A stretch of DNA of 64,000 bases from Qipengyuania_B thermophila (GTDB lineage: Bacteria; Pseudomonadota; Alphaproteobacteria; Sphingomonadales; Sphingomonadaceae). Positions 8,637-16,616 of the stretch are shown here, in pieces. Both the position numbers and the translations under genes were made by a program. The notes below the pieces were generated by a model that saw only the letters and a program-made list of their open reading frames with translations, was not told where the DNA came from and ran no database searches. Within the stretch, counting starts at the first letter, position 1, and each line of letters begins with the position of its first letter. The stretch covers positions 1 to 64,000 of the forward strand of contig NZ_SDSI01000007.1 of NCBI RefSeq assembly GCF_004153605.1, read 5' to 3'.

Positions 8637-9409
8637 GCCCTCGCCGGCTCCCGCTGGACCACGGCGTGACGATGGGACGGCAGGCGCCACCATGGCACGC
8701 CGGGGGCAAGATGGTGTTCGTGATGATAGCCGAAGTGGAAGCAGCTTGCGAGGCTCGCCAGCACGCCCAAGCCGTCGCTCCTCGCATTGTGGTGGTCGGC
8801 GAAGGCGCCGCCGCAGTGGTTGTGCGGGCGCCAGGTGCCGAAATAGAAGAGCTGCAGCGAGGAGGCGATGGCCGGCAGCCCGTACAGCAGCACTATCTGC
8901 GCCATGGGAACGCCGAGCACCAGCCAGTAGAGCGTGACCACCGTGCTCACGAACAGCACCGAGCGGATGCCGAAGTACCGCCGGATGAAGGTCGCATACC
9001 AGCGCCAGAAGCGGGTCGGGTGATCCTCGTCGAAATCGGGATCGCCGCTACGCCCGGCATGCCGGTGGTGCGCATGGTGAGCGTCCCGCATGCGCGACCA
9101 GACGAAGCCGGCATACAGGAACAGCAGCGTCGCGCCGATGGCGCTGTTCAGCCGGGGGCGGCCGGGCGCGAGCGAGCCGTGCATCGCATCGTGACTGACG
9201 ATGAACAGGCCGACCGACAGCCAGCATTGCACCACGGCCATGATCAGCGCCGCCGGAAGCGTCTGCCAGTCGAGCGTGAAGACGAACAGCGCATAGACGT
9301 GAAGCGACAGCCAGGCGCCGAGGATCAGGGTTGCCAGCGACAGGCCGATCAAGGCCTGCGCGCGCGCCGCACGAGGAGGGATCCGGTGAGAAACAGCGAC
9401 GCCGCTCAT
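8633..9409 (-). CDS. crtW: Beta-carotene 4-ketolase CrtW
   Basis: 258 residues from MSGVAVSHR. Membrane segments alternate with histidine boxes: HDAMHG, DAHHAHHRH and YHHEHHLAPGVPWWRLP, the pattern of CrtW-type carotenoid ketolases in the membrane fatty-acid-desaturase superfamily. The enzyme introduces keto groups at C-4/C-4' of beta-ionone rings. The start at 9409 gives the family length; the frame continues to 9559 but that part looks like spacer. First gene of crtW-crtZ. No other carotenoid gene is in the window. Confidence 0.94.
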   Translation of the reverse strand: MSGVAVSHRIPPRAARAQALIGLSLATLILGAWLSLHVYALFVFTLDWQTLPAALIMAVVQCWLSVGLFIVSHDAMHGSLAPGRPRLNSAIGATLLFLYAGFVWSRMRDAHHAHHRHAGRSGDPDFDEDHPTRFWRWYATFIRRYFGIRSVLFVSTVVTLYWLVLGVPMAQIVLLYGLPAIASSLQLFYFGTWRPHNHCGGAFADHHNARSDGLGVLASLASCFHFGYHHEHHLAPGVPWWRLPSHRHAVVQREPARA

Positions 9410-9465
9410 GACTTCACCCGATATAGTGACGCGGAAGGGCGCGGCCAAGCCGTTGCGCCCGCTCG

Positions 9466-9879
9466 TCACGAGGAGGCGGAAGGGGCCTCGCCGAAGAAGT
9501 AGCGCGCGATGTCCTCGCCGATGCGCGCCGGACGCAGCGTGACGGCATCGATGCAGCACCAGGCGGACCTCACTTCGGCAAGCACGTCCTCGCCGCGGGT
9601 GATGATCGTGGTGTAGAACGCCCGCACTCCGGCGATCTTCTCCAGCACCGTGCGCGCCACAACCTCGTCATCGAGAAAGGCCGGCTTGCGGTATGTGATC
9701 TCGTGCTTGAGCGCCACCCATGCCCGCGACGCGACCGCCTCAGCGGGAGCGAGCTTGCGCCAGTGGGCGAGCACCGCGTCCTGCACCCACGACAGGTAGC
9801 GCGCGTTGTTCACGTGCCCCATGAAGTCGATGTCGTCCGGGATGATGCGGATGGGAAAGGCAAAGGGCTTGGCGCTCAT
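9466..9879 (-). CDS. Acyl-CoA thioesterase of the 4HBT hot-dog family
   Basis: 137 residues. The hot-dog catalytic signature DDIDFMGHVNNARYLSW lies at about residues 15-31; the early Asp and the GHVNN segment are typical of 4-hydroxybenzoyl-CoA thioesterase/YbgC-like enzymes. The protein should hydrolyse an acyl-CoA thioester in the cytosol, but the substrate cannot be read from sequence. It stands alone, 56 bases upstream of crtW on the same strand. Confidence 0.85.
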   Translation of the reverse strand: MSAKPFAFPIRIIPDDIDFMGHVNNARYLSWVQDAVLAHWRKLAPAEAVASRAWVALKHEITYRKPAFLDDEVVARTVLEKIAGVRAFYTTIITRGEDVLAEVRSAWCCIDAVTLRPARIGEDIARYFFGEAPSASS

Positions 9880-10024
9880 GACGCACCTTTAGGCTGCATC
9901 GGGTTACGATGCCATGACTCGTTCGTCCCGCGGTCTGCGTTCCCTCCCCGCCCGGCGGGAAACGGGGCACCGATCGGCGCTCCGGTGCTTGCCCGCCCTC
10001 CGCAAATCGCGCATGACCGCCTCC

Positions 10025-10201
10025 ATGACGAGCAAACCCGCACGCAATGTGGCCAGGACGGCGGCCTTGGCCGTGGGCGCGATCGGCTCCGCCGCCATCG
10101 CGGCCGCCTATCTCTACTCCTCCCGCCGGCGCGAGGGCGCCGAACACAAGGGGACGGCCCCTGCCCGCCCTCCATCGGGCGAGCCGCCGCAGACCGACTG
10201 A
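10025..10201 (+). CDS. Small single-pass membrane protein, hypothetical
   Basis: 58 residues from the ATG at 10025 (an in-frame ATG at 10013 adds four). One hydrophobic stretch (AALAVGAIGSAAIAAAYLY) is followed by SSRRRE and a Pro-rich tail. Codon third positions are strongly G/C throughout, as in neighbouring genes, which supports coding, but no clear ribosome binding site is seen. It lies in the gap between the thioesterase and the quinone oxidoreductase, 24 bases before the latter. No family recognised. Confidence 0.45.
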   Translation: MTSKPARNVARTAALAVGAIGSAAIAAAYLYSSRRREGAEHKGTAPARPPSGEPPQTD

Positions 10202-10225
10202 CCGTTCAAGGAAGGTGCCCCGCGC

Positions 10226-11257
10226 ATGAAGGCTGTATTGTCCGAAACCGTCGGAGGGCCGGAAACCCTTCGGGTCGTCGCGCTCGATCCGCCTGTTCCC
10301 GGACCGGGGCAGGTGGTGGTCGACGTCGCGGCCTGTGCCATCAATTTTCCCGACGCGCTGATCATCCGCGATCTGTACCAGTTCAAGCCGCCGCGCCCCT
10401 TCTCCCCGGGCAGCGAGATTTCGGGCGTGATCCGCGCGCTGGGACCTGATGTCGAAGGCTGGGAGGTCGGGGACCGCGTCATCGCCGGTCTCGGCAGCGG
10501 CGGGCTGCGCGAGCAGGTGGTTGTCGAGGCGGCGCGGCTGTTCCGCGTCCCCGACGCGATCGACCTGATCGAAGCCTCCGCACTGCTGATGACGTACGGA
10601 ACGACCATCCACGCACTCAGGGACCGGGGCGGGATCAGGTCCGGCGAAACGATGCTCGTGCTCGGCGCGGCCGGGGGCGTCGGGCTGTCGGCGGTGGAGC
10701 TGGGCAAGGCGTACGGCTGCCGTGTCATCGCGGCGGTGTCGTCGGAAGAAAAGGCCGAGATGGCACGCCGCGCCGGGGCGGACGACGTCGTCATCTATCC
10801 CCGCGCTCCGTTCGACCGGGAGCAGTCCAAGGCGCTGGCCCAGCAGTTCAAGGACGCGGTCGGAGCAGGCGGCGCCGACATCGTGTTCGACGTCGTCGGC
10901 GGCGACTATTCGGAGCCGGCGCTGCGGGCGATCGCCTGGGAAGGCCGGTTCCTCGTCATCGGCTTCCCGGCCGGGATCGCCCGCATGCCGCTCAACCTCA
11001 CCCTGCTCAAGAGCTGCGACATACGCGGCGTCTTCTGGGGCGCCTTCACGGCGCGGGAGCCCGCGCGCAACGCCGCCAACATCGCCGAGCTGTTTCAACT
11101 GTGGGAGGCGGGACGCATCCGTCCGGCCATCTCGCGCACCTTCACGCTTGCGGAAGCCGGCGAGGCCATCGCCATGCTCGAGCGGCGGGAGGCGATGGGC
11201 AAGCTGGTCGTGGTCATGGACGGCGCATCGTCAGGCAGCGGGACCGTTGCCGCGTGA
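10226..11257 (+). CDS. NADPH:quinone oxidoreductase family protein (zinc-free MDR)
   Basis: 343 residues. An N-terminal GroES-like fold (MKAVLSETVGGPETL, AINFPDALI) is followed by a Rossmann domain with nucleotide motif LGAAGGVGLSAVELGKAYG. The catalytic zinc cysteine of alcohol dehydrogenases is absent, as in quinone reductases of the MDR superfamily. It should reduce quinones or enoyl-type electrophiles with NADPH in the cytosol. AAGGAAGGTG precedes the ATG. The real substrate is unknown. Confidence 0.88.
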   Translation: MKAVLSETVGGPETLRVVALDPPVPGPGQVVVDVAACAINFPDALIIRDLYQFKPPRPFSPGSEISGVIRALGPDVEGWEVGDRVIAGLGSGGLREQVVVEAARLFRVPDAIDLIEASALLMTYGTTIHALRDRGGIRSGETMLVLGAAGGVGLSAVELGKAYGCRVIAAVSSEEKAEMARRAGADDVVIYPRAPFDREQSKALAQQFKDAVGAGGADIVFDVVGGDYSEPALRAIAWEGRFLVIGFPAGIARMPLNLTLLKSCDIRGVFWGAFTAREPARNAANIAELFQLWEAGRIRPAISRTFTLAEAGEAIAMLERREAMGKLVVVMDGASSGSGTVAA

Positions 11258-11302
11258 GGACGTTCGCCCTACCATGGCGCCAGACACTCAGATGAGGACC
11301 CG

Positions 11303-11626
11303 ATGACCGACTTCAGCGATCGCCAGCGTGCCGAGGAGGCCAAATACGCACTCGACGGGGAGCAGGCGTTCAAGCTCACGGCGCGACGCAACCGCCTGCT
11401 TGGCCACTGGGCGGCAGGCAAGCTCGGCCTCACTCCCGAAGAAACGGACAGCTACGCCAAGGCGGTGGTGCAGGCCGACTTCGAGGAGGCGGGCGACGGC
11501 GACGTGATCCGCAAGGTTCTGGGCGATCTGACCGCGGCCGGCTGCGACGTGGACGAAGCCGCGATCCGCGACGCCCTCGCCAGCTGCGAGGATGAAGCCC
11601 GTCGGCAGCTCGCCAGCGAACTCTGA
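11303..11626 (+). CDS. DUF1476 / ATPase-inhibitor zeta-type protein
   Basis: 107 residues, all helical in appearance. The DUF1476 pattern is clear: FSDRQRAEEAKYALDGE, ARRNRLLGHWAAGKLGL, YAKAVVQADFEEAGDGDVIRK. In Paracoccus a member of this family (zeta subunit) inhibits the F1-ATPase; in other alphaproteobacteria the role is less certain. The family is essentially alphaproteobacterial and supports the taxonomic guess. It is followed closely by the bolA and glutaredoxin genes. Confidence 0.9.
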   Translation: MTDFSDRQRAEEAKYALDGEQAFKLTARRNRLLGHWAAGKLGLTPEETDSYAKAVVQADFEEAGDGDVIRKVLGDLTAAGCDVDEAAIRDALASCEDEARRQLASEL

Positions 11627-11648
11627 GACCCCGGACCGGCACTCTGCC

Positions 11649-11882
11649 ATGCCCATGTCCGCCGACGAGATCCGGCACCTGATCGAGACCGCGCTTCCCG
11701 GTGCACAGGTCACCATCCGCGACCTCGCCGGAGACGGAGACCATTACGCCGCAGAGGTCGTGGCGCCGCAATTCGACGGCCTGACGCGCGTGCGTCAGCA
11801 CCAGCTGGTCTACGATGCGCTGGGCGGACGCATGGGCGGCCTTCTGCACGCCTTGCAACTGTCCACGCGCATTCCCAGCTAG
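11649..11882 (+). CDS. BolA family protein
   Basis: 77 residues from the ATG at 11649 (a second ATG two codons on is possible). The BolA/IbaG fold is shown by IRHLIETALPGAQVTIRDLAGDGDHYAAEVVAPQF and the helix-turn-helix-like RVRQHQLVYDALGG. Sequence around GDGDHYAAEVV favours the IbaG-like branch. The partner monothiol glutaredoxin is encoded 55 bases downstream. BolA-Grx pairs bind [2Fe-2S] clusters and act in iron-sulfur homeostasis. Confidence 0.9.
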   Translation: MPMSADEIRHLIETALPGAQVTIRDLAGDGDHYAAEVVAPQFDGLTRVRQHQLVYDALGGRMGGLLHALQLSTRIPS

Positions 11883-11937
11883 CGGCCCAGACGCAGACAC
11901 ACGCACACTCACTCACACGAATTCGGAACCGGCGCTC

Positions 11938-12267
11938 ATGTCCGACATCACCACCCGCATCGCGGAGATCGTCAACTCCGGCGACGTCGTTCTGTTCATG
12001 AAAGGCACCCCGCTCTTCCCGCAGTGCGGCTTTTCCAGCCGTGCGGTCGCCATACTCGAGCATTGCCACGTGCAGTACGAAAGCTTCGACGTCCTGCAGG
12101 ACATGGAGGTGCGGCAGGGGATCAAGGATTACGCCGACTGGCCGACCATCCCCCAGCTTTACGTCAAGGGCGAGTTCGTCGGCGGCAGCGACATCATGGC
12201 CGAGATGTTCGAAGCAGGCGAACTCCAGCAGATGTTCGCAGATCGGCAGGTTGCGACCACCTCCTGA
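11938..12267 (+). CDS. grxD: Monothiol glutaredoxin GrxD (CGFS type)
   Basis: 109 residues. The active site is CGFS in FPQCGFSSRAVAIL, with KGTP shortly before (VVLFMKGTP) and the WPTIPQLYVKGEFVGGSDI glutathione-binding region, so this is a class II (CGFS) glutaredoxin. Such proteins carry [2Fe-2S] clusters and deliver them to targets, often with BolA, whose gene lies directly upstream. The start is set at MSDITTRI, giving the normal length. Confidence 0.95.
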   Translation: MSDITTRIAEIVNSGDVVLFMKGTPLFPQCGFSSRAVAILEHCHVQYESFDVLQDMEVRQGIKDYADWPTIPQLYVKGEFVGGSDIMAEMFEAGELQQMFADRQVATTS

Positions 12268-12271
12268 TCCC

Positions 12272-13054
12272 GTGTGCCGGGCAAGCAGTCCGGCTGCCGA
12301 GATCCCGGCGGCGACGCTGGTCGTGTTCCGCCGCAGCAGGACCGCAGGCGCGCCGGAGATCCTGATGGTCGAGCGCGCGCGGGCCTTGTCATTCGCGGGC
12401 GGAGCGGCAGTGTTCCCCGGCGGGCGGGTGGATGACGAGGATCGCTGCCTTGCCGCCTCCCTGCGGGTGCCGCGATGCGATACGGACGAGGCGGCGCATC
12501 GGATCGCGGCCATTCGCGAAACCTTTGAGGAAACGGGCCTGCTGGTGGCCACACGACAGCGGGTGGCGCCGCAGGCCGCCGCGGCAGCGCGCCGGGCGCT
12601 CGAGGCGGGCACACCCTTTGCACGCATCCTGGAGGCGAACGGGTGGGATCTCGACGCCGAGGCGCTGACGCCGTTCGCGCGCTGGCTGCCGCGCGGGATG
12701 AGCCATTCGCGCATCTTCGACACCCGTTTCTACCTGACCGATCTCGGCACCGGCGAGGTCAGCCTTGCGGTGGACGAGACGGAGAACACGCGGCTGTTCT
12801 GGACGAGCGCGGACGCGGCGCTGCGGCGGGCGGATGACGGCAGGCTGCGGCTCATCTTCCCGACGCGCCGCAATCTGGAACGGCTGGCCCGGTTCCGCGA
12901 CTTCGCCGCCGCGCGGGCGCAGGCCGAGGCCGTGGGTGTGCGGACGATCTGCCCTGCGATCGTCGAGGAGGACGGATCGCGCTGGCTGACGATCCCGGAC
13001 GGGCTGGGCTATCCGGTCACCCGCGAACGGCTCGACACCGCGATGCGTGACTGA
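12272..13054 (+). CDS. Nudix hydrolase
   Basis: About 260 residues if the GTG at 12272 is used; no in-frame ATG fits, and a TTG at 12251 overlapping grxD is an alternative. The Nudix region has FPGGRVDDED followed by an insertion and then IRETFEETGLLV, which supplies the REXXEEXG metal-binding core. The insertion between the glycines and the RE helix fits the long CoA-pyrophosphatase/NUDT7-19-like branch. It should cleave a nucleoside-diphosphate-linked compound; the substrate is not deducible. Convergent with the autotransporter gene. Confidence 0.85.
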   Translation: MCRASSPAAEIPAATLVVFRRSRTAGAPEILMVERARALSFAGGAAVFPGGRVDDEDRCLAASLRVPRCDTDEAAHRIAAIRETFEETGLLVATRQRVAPQAAAAARRALEAGTPFARILEANGWDLDAEALTPFARWLPRGMSHSRIFDTRFYLTDLGTGEVSLAVDETENTRLFWTSADAALRRADDGRLRLIFPTRRNLERLARFRDFAAARAQAEAVGVRTICPAIVEEDGSRWLTIPDGLGYPVTRERLDTAMRD

Positions 13055-13073
13055 CCGGACGACCAGCGCACTG

Positions 13074-13105
13074 GCGGCGCGGCCCGGTCTCTCCGGCCGC
13101 GCCGC
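13074..13105. terminator. Hairpin between convergent genes
   Basis: A perfect 11-base inverted repeat, GCGGCGCGGCC at 13074-13084 and its complement at 13095-13105, with a 10-base loop. It lies between the Nudix gene (ending 13054) and the oppositely oriented autotransporter gene (ending 13115). There is no T-run, as is common in high-GC genomes, so function as a bidirectional terminator is inferred from position and strength. Confidence 0.6.
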
Positions 13106-13114
13106 GCAGATCTC

Positions 13115-16100
13115 TCAGAAACGGAAGGTCACGTCCGCCACCGCCCGGTCGTTGCGCAGGTCACTGCGCCCGATGCTGCTTTCCACTCCCACGCCGAAGC
13201 GGACGGTGCCGTTGTCGATGCCGAGACCGCCCCGCACTTCGGCCCAGTCCGTGTCACCGCCGGCGACCGGCAAGGCGATTGCCAGATGGTCGGCCGCCGC
13301 GAAGCGGACATTCAGTCCGGCGTCTCCGCCGCCAAGCACGCGCACGTAATCGGCCTGAAGCTGGGGCACGAAGGTCCAGCCGCCGGCCAGTCGTCGTGAC
13401 CCCGACAGCTTCACGCCCAGCCGCGCATCGGTCTGCGCGAGAGTCACGGCCTCGACCGCGAGAGCGGCCTCGCCGCCCGTCTCGGTGAAGCCGGACATCC
13501 GGGTGCGCTGGTGACTGAGCTGCGCGCGCGGCGTGACGATCAGTCCGCCGCCCATCGCCACATTCACGCCGGTTTCGGCCACGGCGGTGATGCGCGAGAG
13601 ATCCTGCTCCCCGAACAGGCCGAAGCTGCCGCCGGTGCCGAAACCGGCGCGCGTGGTGCGGATGCGCGCCTGGTCGAGATTGGCGGCGAGCCCGACATAG
13701 GCGCCGTCCCCAAGCTGATAGCTGCCGTAGAGCGCCATCTGGCCAAGGGAGGAGCGCGCCTCGTCGGTGCCGCCGATCGTCACGCCCTGCGCATGGCCGG
13801 CGGCCATGCCGAGGGTGAAATTCGGCGCGACTTCATGCTCGAGGCCCATGCCGAAGAAGGTCGACCGCATGCCATCCTCGACCCGGTTGGTGACACCTGC
13901 CGCGCCCTGGCCCGATGTCATGCCGCCGCTGACGAAGCCCGAAACTCCCTCGGGCAGCGCCGCGGAGCGTGTTCCGCCAGGCGTCAGCCCCGCAAAGCTC
14001 ATCTGGGGCGAATGGCCCATACCTGATGCCTCGGCACCCATGATGCCGAGCGGCGAGCCGACGATGCTGAGCGTGCCGGTACCGGCGGTGCCCATTACCG
14101 ACAGACGATCCCCTACGGCGTTGAACAGCGCATTGCCCTGCTGCTGCATGAGGGTGCGGCCCTGCTGGATCGTGCGCGGCGCAAGGCTGTCGAGCGCCGC
14201 CGTCAGCGAGACGGGGTCCATCAGGTCGACGGCGCCGTACAGGTTGAACAGCGCCCCGTAGGAACCCTCGCGCAGCGTGTCGAGCGCGGCCCCGAAGGCG
14301 CGGGCGGTGGGGTTGTTGCGCCCGATGATCTCGACCAGCGCTCCGGCCCGCAGCTCCGCAACCACCGTGTTCGCGGTGTAGCGCAGTTCCGGCCGCAGCA
14401 CTCCCTGGAACGAGAACACCCGGCCGAACTGGCCCTCCACCCCGCCCGCCGCGCTGGCGATGACGAACGAATCGCCATGGCGCGGCGCGGCTCCCGGTGC
14501 CTTGTTGAACACGACGGAGGCGCCGGTGGCCGCGGGATTGGCGGCATCGGAGAGCGACAGCACGCCGGTGACGTTCAGCCGGTCGGCGCCCGCGCGGCCG
14601 GCGTCGATGAACAGGGCCGCACCGGACGCGAGGATCGCGTTCCCGTCGATCGTCAGCGTGCCGATGCGGTCGGCGCCGCCGGGTGCGATGACCCCGCTGA
14701 CCGAGGTGAAGAACGGCGCCCGGATCGTGCCCGTTCCGCTGACCAGGCCGGAGAGCACGAACGCCTCGCGCGCGCTCAGCGTGCCGTCGACATTGGTCCA
14801 GCCGGCGATCTGCGTCCAGTCACCGAGCGAGCGCAGCGACCCGCTCGCGGCAATGTCGAGGATGGCCGGCCCGTTCAGCGTCAGGCGGTCGATGGTGATG
14901 TTCGCCCCGGAAAGCGTCGTGCGGCCGGCGGACAGCGTCACGTCGAAGTAGCGTGGCCGAATGCCGAGCTGCGGATTGGCACGCACGTTGTTCGGCACGA
15001 AGTTCTGCGTGCCCGGACCACCAGCGACGAAGAACTCGGGGCCGGTCGCATTCGACGCGACAGGCCGGGTGAAATCCTCGCATTCGGTGAGGAAGCAGAT
15101 GTCGCCGAACTTGGCGCCCGTGCCGCTCACCTCGTCGCCCGGCGCGTTGGGCAGGCGGTTGATCAGGCGCCCGTCGAGATCGACGAGGTAGTTCGGATCC
15201 ATGGCCTGGATCCAGTGGCCGGGGTCGGTCCACTGCCCGGCCCCGCCCCTGGTCGTCGCGTACACATAGGGGTTGTTGGCGACGATCTGCTGCCAGAAGG
15301 AGTGCAGCGGCTGATAGAAGCTGTGGGTGCCGTAGTTGTGGAACTGCTGTGCGCCGAAGAAGCGCGAGCCGCCCGACAGCACGCCGATGATGACGGCGCG
15401 GTCATACTTCTGATCGACGATCAGCGGACCCCCCGAATCGCCGCCGGCGGTCGTGCCCTCGCGCGGCAGGGCCACATCGTTGGGGCCGAACAGGCCGAAG
15501 TCGAACCGCCCCGCGGCCGGGTTGTAGGCCCCCACGCCGGCAGGATCGCTGAACGAGCTCATGTACAGGTTCTGCTCGAACCCTGACCGGGCGCCGAACA
15601 GGAATTCGTTGCGATCCGCGAGCGAGCCGAGGAAGGAGACGTAGTTTTCGGCGGTGCGCCGGCGGTAGTCGATGCCGCGATTGCCCAGCGCGTTGGTGCC
15701 GTTGCCGCCGTAGCCGGTGACCGTCACGTGCTCCTGACCCGTCAGCGGCGTGAACAGCATGGCCCAGGTGGGGATGTCGAACGCCGGCGTGTCGAGCGTG
15801 GCCATCGCCACGTCGGCCTGAAGGAACCCGCCGTTAAGCGAGCGCGGATCGTACCACACGTGCTCGACATTGAAGATCGCGCGCGCCGTGTCCGTCGCGT
15901 ACAGGGTTCCGCCGTCGAGGCCGAGCCAGCGGCGCACCGCCGGCAGGTTGTCGGCGCCGAAACCGAACGAGATCGGCACCCCGCCGGTCGGCTGGCCGTA
16001 TGCCTCGGCCGGCCGGGTGTTGACGCAGTGGGCCGCGAAGATGACCGTGCGCGGGTTGATCAGCGTGCCCGTGCACAGCCCCAGCGAGAAGTTCGCGGGA

Positions 16101-16375
16101 TTGGCGCGCACCACCATCTGTCCGACGCCGTTGACGCCCGAGTCGAGACTTCCGCCGGGCGCGGGCAGGACCGGGCTGATGTCGTCCCGGGTAATGATGG
16201 CCGAGCGGTCCTCGCCAAGGTCGGGGACGTCCGTGACGCTGCCGCGCGCCGCCGAATCGATGGCGTGCCCCGCCGCCGGAGCCGCCCCTTGGGCCATGGC
16301 CCCCGAAGGCAGGGCGAGCGCGAAACAGGACGTGGCAGCGAGAAACAGGCTGCGAACAGTGGTGGGCGTGCGCAT
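13115..16375 (-). CDS. Autotransporter with trypsin-like (S1) serine protease passenger
   Basis: 1086 residues. A Sec signal peptide ends near SGAMAQG (about residue 29). The passenger starts with an S1 protease domain with an intact triad: His116 in FAAHC, Asp188 in QADVAMATLD, Ser314 in GGDSGGPL. Residues about 480-700 look like a beta-helix stem (repeated short beta stretches, SGTGTIRAP, LTIDGNAIL). The last 270 or so residues form an autotransporter beta-barrel ending in VTFRF, the terminal Phe typical of outer-membrane proteins. It should be secreted to the cell surface by type V secretion. GGGAGG lies four bases upstream of the ATG. The target is unknown. Confidence 0.92.
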   Translation of the reverse strand: MRTPTTVRSLFLAATSCFALALPSGAMAQGAAPAAGHAIDSAARGSVTDVPDLGEDRSAIITRDDISPVLPAPGGSLDSGVNGVGQMVVRANPANFSLGLCTGTLINPRTVIFAAHCVNTRPAEAYGQPTGGVPISFGFGADNLPAVRRWLGLDGGTLYATDTARAIFNVEHVWYDPRSLNGGFLQADVAMATLDTPAFDIPTWAMLFTPLTGQEHVTVTGYGGNGTNALGNRGIDYRRRTAENYVSFLGSLADRNEFLFGARSGFEQNLYMSSFSDPAGVGAYNPAAGRFDFGLFGPNDVALPREGTTAGGDSGGPLIVDQKYDRAVIIGVLSGGSRFFGAQQFHNYGTHSFYQPLHSFWQQIVANNPYVYATTRGGAGQWTDPGHWIQAMDPNYLVDLDGRLINRLPNAPGDEVSGTGAKFGDICFLTECEDFTRPVASNATGPEFFVAGGPGTQNFVPNNVRANPQLGIRPRYFDVTLSAGRTTLSGANITIDRLTLNGPAILDIAASGSLRSLGDWTQIAGWTNVDGTLSAREAFVLSGLVSGTGTIRAPFFTSVSGVIAPGGADRIGTLTIDGNAILASGAALFIDAGRAGADRLNVTGVLSLSDAANPAATGASVVFNKAPGAAPRHGDSFVIASAAGGVEGQFGRVFSFQGVLRPELRYTANTVVAELRAGALVEIIGRNNPTARAFGAALDTLREGSYGALFNLYGAVDLMDPVSLTAALDSLAPRTIQQGRTLMQQQGNALFNAVGDRLSVMGTAGTGTLSIVGSPLGIMGAEASGMGHSPQMSFAGLTPGGTRSAALPEGVSGFVSGGMTSGQGAAGVTNRVEDGMRSTFFGMGLEHEVAPNFTLGMAAGHAQGVTIGGTDEARSSLGQMALYGSYQLGDGAYVGLAANLDQARIRTTRAGFGTGGSFGLFGEQDLSRITAVAETGVNVAMGGGLIVTPRAQLSHQRTRMSGFTETGGEAALAVEAVTLAQTDARLGVKLSGSRRLAGGWTFVPQLQADYVRVLGGGDAGLNVRFAAADHLAIALPVAGGDTDWAEVRGGLGIDNGTVRFGVGVESSIGRSDLRNDRAVADVTFRF

Positions 16376-16616
16376 GGAACCTCCCGAAAAGTCGTGACCG
16401 GCACACGGCTCAAGGCCGCATGCCTCCGATACGGGCTAGGTTAACGAAAGATGAGCAAGGGTCCAGCCTTCCGTTCATAATCTTGCCGATCATCCGGCAT
16501 TTCGTTGGGGATTGTTGCGCTGAGTTGCCCAACCTTCGGTCTGGCGGCCCACGTGCGGCACCCCGCGGCGCAGCGCCCGCTTGTGCCGCTGCCGGTTTGT
16601 TTGCCAGAGAGTGGCC

